A DNA stretch of 64,000 nt, taken from Candidatus Bathyarchaeota archaeon (GTDB taxonomy: Archaea > Thermoproteota > Bathyarchaeia > 40CM-2-53-6 > JALHTG01). A program made the translations under genes and the position numbers. This document shows positions 31,201 through 40,066 of this stretch, one piece after another. The notes under the pieces were generated by a model. The model did not search any database. It was not told the origin of the DNA and saw only the letters and a list, made by a program, of their open reading frames with translations. Each line of letters begins with the position of its first letter. The first letter of the stretch is position 1. The stretch spans positions 115,784 through 179,783 of the forward strand of contig JALHTG010000019.1 of the NCBI GenBank assembly GCA_022865705.1. Reading direction: 5' to 3'.

Positions 31201-31692
31201 ATGTTCGGTGTCGAAATAAACAGAGATGTCAGGATCACTCTGCATAGTTTCACTGGCCACTTCAAGGGTTTCGAGAAAGTCGAAGCAGTACGAGAAATCT
31301 TTGGAGACGAAACTGAGAAGGTTCTCAATAATCTGAAGGTTGAGTTCTATTCCGCAAGACGAGGATACATGGGTGTGAGTGACCAGGATGGACACTTGCT
31401 GATCAGCGCGCACTATCTCAGAAACGGGAATGAGAGAGATCTATATCTGGACATAGTCCACGAATTGGTCCATGTGAAGCAGTTCTTAGAAGGCAAGGAG
31501 CTTTTCGAGAATAGATGGGAGTACGTTGACAGGCCCACAGAGATTGAAGCATATCAACACGCAGTGAAGGAGGCGCGGAGAATCGGTATGAGCGAGGACG
31601 AGATTTACGAGTATCTCAAGACAGAATGGATGAGTGACGAAGAACTACAAAAGCTTGCAAAGTCTGTTGGCGTGAAGATTCCGTCTGGATAG
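31201..31692 (+). CDS. Putative zinc metallopeptidase-like protein
   Basis: HELVH (HExxH) followed by RPTEIEAYQHA. Confidence 0.7.
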   Translation: MFGVEINRDVRITLHSFTGHFKGFEKVEAVREIFGDETEKVLNNLKVEFYSARRGYMGVSDQDGHLLISAHYLRNGNERDLYLDIVHELVHVKQFLEGKELFENRWEYVDRPTEIEAYQHAVKEARRIGMSEDEIYEYLKTEWMSDEELQKLAKSVGVKIPSG

Positions 31693-31711
31693 CGGATGCA
31701 TAGCCGTTCGT

Positions 31712-32383
31712 TCAATGCGGTTTGATCTGCTTATCCTTCTCACACCATTCGCAATAGTCTTGTAGTCGACATGTGGAGCATTTAGGTCCAATCGACCTGC
31801 AGACCCTCTTACCGAATCGAACCATGATCTCATTTACTTCTATCCACTGCCCTTTCCTGAAGTATTGAGAGAGCTGACGTTCTGTCTGCTCAGGCGTTCT
31901 GCTATTGACGAGCCCCAGCCTGTTTGAGATCCTGTGAACATGAGTGTCAACAGGGATCGCAGGTTCACCGAAACCGTAGACTAGAACACAGTTCGCAGTC
32001 TTCCTTCCAACCAGCGGAAGCTCCAATAAGCTCCCCAAATCCCTCGGTACTTCTCCTTTGTATCGCCCTGCAATGACTTTCGCTACTTCCCTGATCTTCC
32101 TCGCTTTGACATGGTAGAAGCCTGCTGGACGGATTAGTCGTTCCACGGTTCTCACGGGAGCCTTGGCCAAGGCTTCCGCCGAAGGAAACTTGGCGAAAAG
32201 CTGTGTGGCGGCTCTGTCAGTATTCTCGTCTCTCGTTCTCTGAGAGAGTATGGTTGCGATTAGAACTCTGAAGGGGTCTCTTCTCTTGGTCCTGGCTACT
32301 TTCTTGAGTGTGGTTTCGCCGTGATTTCCTTCGCTTATCTCGTTTCTCATTTCTTCGATTAGTCGGTGCGGGGTAAGCTTCAT
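31712..32383 (-). CDS. nth: Endonuclease III
   Basis: HhH ELPLVGRKTANCVL, VDTHVHRISNRLGL, 4Fe-4S CRSIGPKCSTCRLQDYC. Confidence 0.93.
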   Translation of the reverse strand: MKLTPHRLIEEMRNEISEGNHGETTLKKVARTKRRDPFRVLIATILSQRTRDENTDRAATQLFAKFPSAEALAKAPVRTVERLIRPAGFYHVKARKIREVAKVIAGRYKGEVPRDLGSLLELPLVGRKTANCVLVYGFGEPAIPVDTHVHRISNRLGLVNSRTPEQTERQLSQYFRKGQWIEVNEIMVRFGKRVCRSIGPKCSTCRLQDYCEWCEKDKQIKPH

Positions 32384-32474
32384 GTGGCGTGCCCTCTAGA
32401 TATGTTCACTCAGACATGCGACGGTCTATTACCGCGTTTCCATACTGCTTCTCACTTCTATTGACCGACATACC

Positions 32475-33536
32475 TCAAATAACGTGAACTGAAGACGCCT
32501 TGAAGTTGAGGTACACCTGTGATCCGAGGTTTAGTTTCATTTCTTCGAATGACTTTCTTGTTATTACAGCGGTGAACTCCTTTCCTGTATCCACCTTGAT
32601 CTGAACCTGTCGATTCAGGTCAACGACTTCGATCACCTTTCCCTTCAACATGTTTCTCGCACTACTTTGAATAGGGCTGGTTGAAACGATGATCTCTTCA
32701 GGTCTGATGAAGATAGTCACGTTACCTTCTTTCTGAGTTGTCACCTCAATTGTGACGTTGCCTCCTATGTCGATCAGAGCAAGACCAGGTTCAATTACTC
32801 TGGTATGCCCAGAATAGACGTTCTGGAGCTTCGCGAAATCTGTGAGGAAATCCGAAGGCTTCTTGAACACTTCTTCGACACTTCCGATTTCAGTAAGCTC
32901 TCCTTCGCGAAGAACTGCTGCCTTAGACGCCAAGTTCTGCGCTTGAAGCATGTTGTGAGTTGCCATGACAACAGTCACCTTGCGTTCCCGATTAACCTTG
33001 GAAACTATTTGTTCGATTATGACAGAGTTCTTCGGGTCGAGATTGGCGGTGGGCTCGTCCAACAGCAATAGCTCAGGTTCAAAAATCAGGGCCTGAGCTA
33101 AGGAAACCCTCTGCATTTCGCCTCCTGAGAGTCTTGTCGCTCTTCTTTCCTCAAAACCTTCTAGCCTTACGAGCGCCAGGGTGTCAACCACTTTTTGAGT
33201 GAGATCCCGATTCGCTCCTCTGATTCGAAGAGGATATGCAACGTTGTCGTAGACGGAGGTGTTGAACATGACGCTTTGTTGGAAAACGATGCCAATATGC
33301 CGGCGAATAGTCAATCTTTCTTTCTCAGGCTGGGCTGTATCAACGCCGTCGTAGAGTATCTGACCTTTTGTCGGTTCATCTAGAAGGTCTAACAGTCGCA
33401 GGAATGTAGTTTTGCCGCTTCCACTAGGCCCCACAACGGCGAGGAAATCCCCTCGATCAATTCCCATGTTAATGCTCTTCAGAGCAATCTTCTCGTGGTA
33501 CTGCTTTGTCAACTTTCGTGCCTCAACTATTGGCAT
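32475..33536 (-). CDS. Tungstate/molybdate-type ABC transporter ATP-binding protein with C-terminal TOBE-like domain
   Basis: GPSGSGKTT, LSGGEMQRVSLAQAL, LLLDEPTANLD, C-terminal LKGKVIEVVDLNRQVQIKVDTGKEFTAVITRKSFEEM. Confidence 0.92.
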   Translation of the reverse strand: MPIVEARKLTKQYHEKIALKSINMGIDRGDFLAVVGPSGSGKTTFLRLLDLLDEPTKGQILYDGVDTAQPEKERLTIRRHIGIVFQQSVMFNTSVYDNVAYPLRIRGANRDLTQKVVDTLALVRLEGFEERRATRLSGGEMQRVSLAQALIFEPELLLLDEPTANLDPKNSVIIEQIVSKVNRERKVTVVMATHNMLQAQNLASKAAVLREGELTEIGSVEEVFKKPSDFLTDFAKLQNVYSGHTRVIEPGLALIDIGGNVTIEVTTQKEGNVTIFIRPEEIIVSTSPIQSSARNMLKGKVIEVVDLNRQVQIKVDTGKEFTAVITRKSFEEMKLNLGSQVYLNFKASSVHVI

Positions 33537-33537
33537 C

Positions 33538-34236
33538 TTACCTTCTCATCCCTTTCCATTGCATCTGCGTCAACACCCAATTGACTAAGAACGACATCAG
33601 AAGGAGAATAATACCCAGAGCCATAGCCACACTGAATTCACCGAGTTCTGTTTCGAGCACAATTGCTGTCGTTAAGACTCTTGTCGCCCATCTTATGTTT
33701 CCCCCAACAATCATGACAGCGCCGACTTCGGATATTGCAGCGCCGAACGCTACGATTATCGCCATCAGAAGTCCGAGTCTGGCCTCTTTCAGAATGGTCA
33801 TGGTAACCTGCGATCTTGTTGCCCCGAGCGACACGGCCTTGTCATGAATGATTTTGTCCACTGCGCCTATCGATGAAATGGTCACGCCAGCAACAATAGG
33901 CACAGCCATGATCGATTGGGCTATTATCATCGCCGTCGGTGTATAGAGAAGCTGCAATGGCCCGAGAGGCCCGGATGTTGATAGCATCAAGTAGACCAGC
34001 AGACCAACTACAACAGGGGGAAGGCCCATCAACGTGTTTACTATGCTTATCAGGAGGCGCTTTCCAGCAAAATCCCTTAACGCAATTGTCGCTCCTGTTG
34101 GGATGCCGAGAAAGGCTCCAATAGCAATGGCAATACCTGAGACTCTCAGTGTCAATAGTATGATGCTGTATACTTCTGGATTGAAAGATATCAATAGCCA
34201 TAGGGCCTTGACTAAGCCCTCAAGGATTGCACTCAA
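33538..34236 (-). CDS. tupB: Tungstate ABC transporter permease (TupB-like)
   Basis: GATRSQVTMTILKEARLGLLMAIIVAFGAAISEVGAVMIVGGNI EAA loop; between tupA- and tupC-like genes. Confidence 0.9.
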   Translation of the reverse strand: MSAILEGLVKALWLLISFNPEVYSIILLTLRVSGIAIAIGAFLGIPTGATIALRDFAGKRLLISIVNTLMGLPPVVVGLLVYLMLSTSGPLGPLQLLYTPTAMIIAQSIMAVPIVAGVTISSIGAVDKIIHDKAVSLGATRSQVTMTILKEARLGLLMAIIVAFGAAISEVGAVMIVGGNIRWATRVLTTAIVLETELGEFSVAMALGIILLLMSFLVNWVLTQMQWKGMRR

Positions 34237-34356
34237 CTCTGCTTCCCATCCCTTAGGAAATGGAGCTTCTGACCTGAAAAAGAGGTTGGTGGAAGACCTG
34301 CATATCCTTGGATTCCTCTTTTGAAATGTTGATTGAACGAAGGCAGGTCATCATAG

Positions 34357-35313
34357 CTACGAATTCTGTGAATCATACCAAGCGATTTCTTTCTCTTGGA
34401 TTGGAAAACCGAGTTCACTTGCTCTACTGAAGTTCCTCGCGATCGGGAAGAACATGGTTTCACCGCCTTTCTTGTAATCTGTGATGAGTCTCTGTCCCTC
34501 CTCTGAGATCAGGAACTTGGCGAAGGCAAGTGCCATCCTGTAGTTTCGCTGCGGATACTTCTCTGGGTTGACGGGAATAACAGCATAGGGATTCAGCAAA
34601 TCTGCATCTCTCTCAGCAACAACATCAAGATTCGTCAACTGATCTTTGAAGGCTAGCCAAGTAGCTCTATCTGTCAATGTGTATGCTTTCTTTTCATTAG
34701 TCATACGCAGCACTGTCCCCATCCCAGCTCCAGCTTCGAGATACCAAGAGAAGGTTCTGTTTGATGGTTTGATGCCGATCTTTGTCCAGATGCTCAGTTC
34801 CTTGGTATGTGTGCCAGATTTGTCAGCGCGAGAAATGAAAACAGCAGCGCCCTTTTCGCCTGTGTTGGCAATCTTCTGGAAAGCCAAGGAAGCATTGGTT
34901 GAGCCTCTAATCCCGGCTGGGTCGTCTCTGGGGCCGATTATGACGTAGTCATTGTACATGACTCCGACTCTGTGCACCCCGTATCCTTCCTTGACAAAAG
35001 GTTCTTCCAGTTCTCTTGCATGGACTAAAACCACGTCGGCATCTCCTCTCTTCGCTATCTCGATTGATTCGCCTGTTCCCTTCGAAAGAATCTTGACTTG
35101 CGCGTTGTATTTCTTCTCGAAAACCGGAGTCAGATAGTCAAGGAGACCTGTGTCGAACGTGCTTGTGGTGGTGGATAGGATGAGTTGTTGTTTAGGAGGA
35201 GGCTGCAGATAGATGTATGCCAGGGATGCTCCTGCAATGAGTACCATGGCGACTACGATAATCAGAATTCTATTCAGTTTGTTCATCGTATTCGACACGA
35301 GATGTTCGTCCAT
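34357..35313 (-). CDS. tupA: Tungstate-binding substrate-binding protein (TupA-like)
   Basis: STTTSTFDTGLLDYLTPVFEKKY, GDADVVLVHARELEEPFVKEGYG, MYNDYVIIGP, SRADKSGTHTKELSIW. Confidence 0.92.
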   Translation of the reverse strand: MDEHLVSNTMNKLNRILIIVVAMVLIAGASLAYIYLQPPPKQQLILSTTTSTFDTGLLDYLTPVFEKKYNAQVKILSKGTGESIEIAKRGDADVVLVHARELEEPFVKEGYGVHRVGVMYNDYVIIGPRDDPAGIRGSTNASLAFQKIANTGEKGAAVFISRADKSGTHTKELSIWTKIGIKPSNRTFSWYLEAGAGMGTVLRMTNEKKAYTLTDRATWLAFKDQLTNLDVVAERDADLLNPYAVIPVNPEKYPQRNYRMALAFAKFLISEEGQRLITDYKKGGETMFFPIARNFSRASELGFPIQEKEIAWYDSQNS

Positions 35314-35365
35314 ACATAACGGATCTCTACATAAGTATGAGCTAGGATAATCGGCATGAATTCAG

Positions 35366-35764
35366 TTGGTTCAGAAACGAGAGAGCCTGACTCCTTCCTT
35401 CAAGGTGTGGCTGAAGAAGCGTGAACAGGACGTTCTGGGTGAAGGAGGCACTTCTCTCCTAGAGGCTATTGGCAGTTGTGGTTCAATAGCGCGCGCGATA
35501 GGGATGGGTGAGGCTGAGACGCTTGTGTTGGCTAGGAGCAGAAACGCCTTGGCTGTGTTGGATGATAAGGAGGCAAGAGCCATAGCAAAAAGCTGGAATC
35601 TAGAATATACGAGCACACTGATGGTTCTGTATGAAGCATTTGCGAAGAATCTGATCGGCTATGATGAATTGGTTGAGGATCTGGCCAAGCTCACTAAGAT
35701 CATGTGGATTTCAACCGACGTGATAACCGATATCATTAGAAGAGCAAAGGAGGTGAAAAAATGA
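35366..35764 (+). CDS. Chimeric ORF: ModE-like N-terminal segment joined in frame to the C-terminal half of a DUF3368-type PIN-domain toxin
   Basis: LTPSFKVWLKKREQDVLGEGGTSLLEAIGSCGSIARA (ModE-like) then GMGEAETLVLARSRNALAVLDDKEARAIAKSWNLEYTSTLMVLYEAF (PIN GEAEAI...DDxxAR pattern). Confidence 0.65.
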   Translation: MVQKRESLTPSFKVWLKKREQDVLGEGGTSLLEAIGSCGSIARAIGMGEAETLVLARSRNALAVLDDKEARAIAKSWNLEYTSTLMVLYEAFAKNLIGYDELVEDLAKLTKIMWISTDVITDIIRRAKEVKK

Positions 35765-36081
35765 AGAAAGAAGAGTTGGTTGCAACGAGGCTGCCCAAAA
35801 GCCTGGTATCGGATTTGAAGAAGATCGAGAGCGCGGAGCAGTCTGATCGCTCCACAGTCCTACGGAAGCTGCTTTACAAAGCGGTTACGGACTGGAAGAA
35901 GGAGCATGCAGCTAGACTGTATGCTGAGGGCAGGGTGACCATGGAGAGGGCTGCCATGGAGTGCGGAGTTTCTGTTAGAGAGATGATGGAATACCTGAAA
36001 GCGAGAAAGATACCCGCGCAATATGACGTGGAGGATTTGGAGGAGGATATGAAGAACTTCTACAGGAGGATAGGACGATGA
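35761..36081 (+). CDS. UPF0175-like antitoxin
   Basis: ATRLPKSLVSDLKKIES...AARLYAEGRVTMERAAMECGVSVREMMEYLKARKIP; start overlaps upstream stop (ATGA). Confidence 0.75.
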   Translation: MKKEELVATRLPKSLVSDLKKIESAEQSDRSTVLRKLLYKAVTDWKKEHAARLYAEGRVTMERAAMECGVSVREMMEYLKARKIPAQYDVEDLEEDMKNFYRRIGR

Positions 36082-36427
36082 AGCCTCCCCGGACTATTGC
36101 TTAAAGGGATGCAAAGGCTTCCCTGGACCCAAGGAATCGCATGTGATACTGCTGTGAGTGTGAATCACGCCCGATCCATAGTCCCACTGTGCTTGGATGA
36201 GTGAATTCACTGCGTTCAAGAACTCTCTGATTAGGGGCATTCGCATATATGCTCTGGTTAAGGTAGGCCCGCAAGCCGAAATGGCTCCATTCACATCGTC
36301 TGCGAGAAGTGCGTGATGATCACAACTATGAAAGTGCGAGTCTCCTCAGTCTGGGGCTGGAGAATCGAGTTCAGGCTCGTTTGATCAGGGTTTGACGACT
36401 GGAAAAGGCCCCTGATAAAAGATTAGG

Positions 36428-36542
36428 TGGACCGGGCGGGATTTGAACCCGCGGCTTCCGCGTCTCTGTGCAAGATGCGAACTCGGCGTATGTACTGACG
36501 ACGTCTAAATCGCCATTCATACCAAGTTGAACTCCCCGGGTC
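36428..36542 (-). tRNA. tRNA-Ala-like gene or remnant; 3' half clear, 5' half and anticodon arm irregular (introns or decay)
   Basis: T-arm GCGGG-TTCAAAT-CCCGC then CCGGTCC-A; candidate 5' end GACCCGG pairs imperfectly; a CTTGCAC string is present internally. Confidence 0.4.
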
Positions 36543-36942
36543 GGTGAATCATACGGCACTAGCATGCTGCGTCGGAACCTGCCATAGTCTAGGCTGTTTC
36601 AGGAAAAGCACTCAAGGAGCATCATGAGTACATTCGAGTTCACGCTAGAGAATCCGTATGTGTCGCATTTTCTCCACGCACTTCATCGCCATACTCAGAA
36701 ACATGGCAACTCAAACCGAACCATAGCCCACAAGAAAACCGCGGAATAGACCAGGCTGAACTACCGGACCCGGCAGATCACAACGATGTTGGACGTGCCT
36801 AGCGACACACATGAATCCTCACGAGCGCAACCACGCCTAGCACTTTCACCCAACCCAATGAAACAACAAAAACGTTCTAAACTCCAGGATGTCTAAGACC
36901 CTTCGGTTGGAGCAGAAGTCTGCTCGATGAGAGAGAACGATC

Positions 36943-37788
36943 TTGAGTATCGTTGTACGTTCCATGAAAGAAACAGACCTAGAATTCGCCATGGAGTTGG
37001 CCAATCAGGAAGATTGGGACTACGATCTGAACGACATAAGACGTCTAAGGTCTCTCTTTCCTTCGGGTTGCTTTGTTGCAGAATACATGGGGGCAAGAGT
37101 AGGTTGGGTTGTGGCATGCACCTACGTGAGTTTGGCGTGGGTAAGCAGCCTTGTTGTTCGAGATGATTTAAGGGGAAAAGGAATCGGAGCTGCGCTCGTC
37201 GATCGGCTGGTCGAATACGCTCATGACTTCGGGATAAGGACGGTAGGTCTCTACTCCTACAGAGATACAGTTGGTTTCTACGAGAGAATGGGATTCAGGC
37301 AGGATTGCGAATTCGAGCATCTTGAGGGATCAAGTCGAGGAACGAACAACACAACTGTGAGCCAACATGTGACGGATCTCAAACAAGTAACTGAATTTGA
37401 TCGCGAATATTTTCACGGCAATAGAGAGTCACTGCTGAAGCTTCTACACCAAGAATATCCCGATCTGCTGCTCAAGTCTCAGGGTGCTCACATGTCGGGG
37501 TACATTGCTGGAAAGATGTTTTCTGACAATTCCGCTGAGATCGGCCCATGGGTCTGCTACCCGACGCGAACCTTGGTCGCTGAGCAGTTGTTTGCTTCTG
37601 AGCTCGGTCAACTGAGATCTAGCAAGATTGGAATCACAATCCCGTCTGGAAACTCCAATGCACACCGCATTGTGGAAAAACATGGTTTCAAGGTCGAGCA
37701 TAGAATCCTCCGAATGTTTCAAGGTAACGCTGAAGATCTGCCAAGCATCAAGGGAATCTACGCTACGGCAGGCCTAGATGTTGGGTAG
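36943..37788 (+). CDS. GNAT acetyltransferase with two GNAT-like regions
   Basis: VRDDLRGKGIGAALVDRLVEYAHDFGIRTVGLYSY...FYERMGFRQD plus C-terminal GITIPSGNSNAHRIVEKHGFKVEHRILRM. Confidence 0.82.
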   Translation: MSIVVRSMKETDLEFAMELANQEDWDYDLNDIRRLRSLFPSGCFVAEYMGARVGWVVACTYVSLAWVSSLVVRDDLRGKGIGAALVDRLVEYAHDFGIRTVGLYSYRDTVGFYERMGFRQDCEFEHLEGSSRGTNNTTVSQHVTDLKQVTEFDREYFHGNRESLLKLLHQEYPDLLLKSQGAHMSGYIAGKMFSDNSAEIGPWVCYPTRTLVAEQLFASELGQLRSSKIGITIPSGNSNAHRIVEKHGFKVEHRILRMFQGNAEDLPSIKGIYATAGLDVG

Positions 37789-37980
37789 TTTCGAATTCAC
37801 GGGAAGTCGTTTGGGCTCAATAAGTATCATCTGAATAATCAATGCCAAAACTGCAACAAAAGGAAGAGCAAGCAAGTAAGGCGCTTTTGGATGCCAGTTT
37901 TCTGCTAGATCACTCCCTATGAATGGACCAAGAATCCTGGCAATGGCTGTCACTGTCATCCATGTCCCAACGGCGCACAC
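37774..37980 (-). pseudogene. Possible C-terminal fragment of an MFS-type transporter
   Basis: Short ORF with two hydrophobic segments: TWMTVTAIARILGPFIGSDLAENWHPKAPYLLALPFVAVLALIIQMILIEPK. Confidence 0.4.
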
Positions 37981-38150
37981 GAAATGCAGGAGTATTCTCT
38001 TCTTGTCCTCGCTTCACCGTACAATGTCGAGAGGAAGTTTTCCCAGTTCGAAGATTATTCTTCTCGTTCTGCGAATGTCTGAGATGACCGCCTTGTGCAC
38101 GAGCGATTTAAGAAGATGGAAGCAAGTATCTGAACAAGGAAGCTCTGGCT

Positions 38151-39380
38151 TTGAGATATGTGGATTTTGTAGATCTTAGATACAGGCCTAAGGAAACTGA
38201 TGTTGTCTGCACCTTCTACGTTGAACCTGAAGGTATCAGCATAGAGGAAGCGGCCGGGGGAGTTGCCGCTGAAAGCTCCATAGGGACATGGACCGAACTC
38301 ACAACAACAAAACCGTACGTGGAGGAACTGGCGGCACACGTTTTTATCATAGAAGGAAACAATGTGAGAATAGCGTATCCGGTAGAGCTTTTCGAAAAGG
38401 GAAACATGCCCAACTTACTTAGTAGCGTTTCAGGAAACGTTTTCGGGCTGAGGGCTCTTAGGAATCTGAGGCTCAACGAGATTAAACTGCCAAATGATCT
38501 CGTTCGAAGCTTCAAAGGCCCCAGATATGGTGTGGAAGGAATCCGCAGGCTTTTGAAGGTCTATGATCGTCCTCTCGTAGGGACTATAATCAAACCTAAG
38601 CTGGGACTGAAGACATCTGATCATGCAAGAGTCGCTTATGAGGCTTGGATTGGAGGCTGCGACATAGTCAAGGATGATGAGAACTTGAGTAGCCAAGGGT
38701 TCAATCCTTTCGAAGAGCGTCTGATGGCGACCTTGGAGAGCAGGGACAAGGCTGAAGCAGAGACCGGTGAAAAGAAGGTCTACATGGTTAACGTCACCGC
38801 TGAAACAAGGGTGATGCTGAAAAGGGCAGAATTTGTGGTGAAACATGGTGGGGAATATGTTATGGTTGACATCCTAACGTGCGGGTTTGCTGCTTTACAG
38901 ACGTTGCGTGATCAGGAGTTTGATCTTGTGATTCACGCGCACAGAGCGGGGCATGCTGCGGTCACTAAGAACTCTAAGCATGGAGTCTCAATGCAGACAA
39001 TAGCACGAATTGCGAGAATACTCGGTGTAGATCAGCTTCATGTCGGCACTGTTGTCGGCAAAATGTTCGAGACGAAAGAGGAAGTGGCTGAGAACTGTAG
39101 GGCTTTGAGAGAGAAGGTGGAGCACTTGAAACCTGTTCTTCCAGTTGCTTCTGGCGGATTACATCCTGGGTCCGTTCCAGCGCTAATCAGTTTCTTTGGA
39201 AAAGATTTCGTTATCCAGGCTGGTGGAGGTATTCACGGCCACCCGGACGGAACAGTAGCAGGAGCAAAGGCCATGCGCCAATCCGTTGACGCAACTCTAC
39301 AGAGTATGTCGCTGAGTGAATACGCTGAGACGCACAGAGAGCTTGAATCTGCACTCGAAACTTGGAAGCAGAGCGACTAG
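38151..39380 (+). CDS. rbcL: Ribulose-1,5-bisphosphate carboxylase large subunit, form III-type
   Basis: GTIIKPKLGL, GGCDIVKDDE, VIHAHRAGHAA, LHVGTVVGKM, ASGGLHPG, QAGGGIHGHPDGTVAGAKAMRQ; E/N/K active-site residues retained. Confidence 0.93.
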   Translation: MRYVDFVDLRYRPKETDVVCTFYVEPEGISIEEAAGGVAAESSIGTWTELTTTKPYVEELAAHVFIIEGNNVRIAYPVELFEKGNMPNLLSSVSGNVFGLRALRNLRLNEIKLPNDLVRSFKGPRYGVEGIRRLLKVYDRPLVGTIIKPKLGLKTSDHARVAYEAWIGGCDIVKDDENLSSQGFNPFEERLMATLESRDKAEAETGEKKVYMVNVTAETRVMLKRAEFVVKHGGEYVMVDILTCGFAALQTLRDQEFDLVIHAHRAGHAAVTKNSKHGVSMQTIARIARILGVDQLHVGTVVGKMFETKEEVAENCRALREKVEHLKPVLPVASGGLHPGSVPALISFFGKDFVIQAGGGIHGHPDGTVAGAKAMRQSVDATLQSMSLSEYAETHRELESALETWKQSD

Positions 39381-39726
39381 CGAGCGCGATAGAGAGAATC
39401 TCACAAATAGCTGTGACCTGTACTATGCTTTCTGATCGAAAACGACTGAGACTCTGAATTGTTGCCCAATACCAGGCAAGTAGGATTGGCTGTACCCTTC
39501 GGAGTGGTTGGATTCGTATTCAAAGCGGCCGGGCTTGTGGCGTCCGTACCACTTTCTAGGACTCCACCCATAGACATTGACCTTGGTGCGCTCATGCTAT
39601 GTCTAGCAGGCATGGCAACCGGGCCAATCATTGGAATCATAGTTGGCGCGCGCCTAATCAGATGATAACCGGAGTTGGGTCTTTTCAGACATACTTCTGA
39701 TGAGGATGTCCTGGCCCACCAAATGG

Positions 39727-39894
39727 TGCTCCGGGCGGGATTCTCGTAGCGCTAGTCGCCAATTCGAATTCGCGAACCCGGAAGTCACTCCTAGGTTTCC
39801 CGCGATCAGCGACTCGATTGGCCTTCGCGTCGAAAGCGAATAAGGCCGCTATGCTATCGGCCCTGTGTGGCTAACCGGGCTACACCACCGGAGC
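39727..39894 (-). tRNA. tRNA-Glu(UUC) with at least two introns, one inside the T-loop (~39744-39773)
   Basis: Acceptor GCTCCGG/CCGGAGC, Glu-type D arm GTGT-AGCCCGGTTAGCC-ACAC, CTTTCGA anticodon-loop string, T-loop split as TTC|30 nt|GAAT, then CCCGC-CCGGAGC-A; 168 nt total. Confidence 0.8.
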
Positions 39895-40066
39895 ACCGTA
39901 GGAAAGCAAGTCCTTCAGACTTTAAGCTCTTTCGTGGGTCTAGTCCTCTTGTCTTAGTGAAGTATTCGATTTGACGATATTGGACACGAAATAACCTTTC
40001 GTAGCTCTTTAGGGATTTTGGAAATCGTTCAACAATGAGAGGGATTCCGTATCTGAAGTATTCTCG

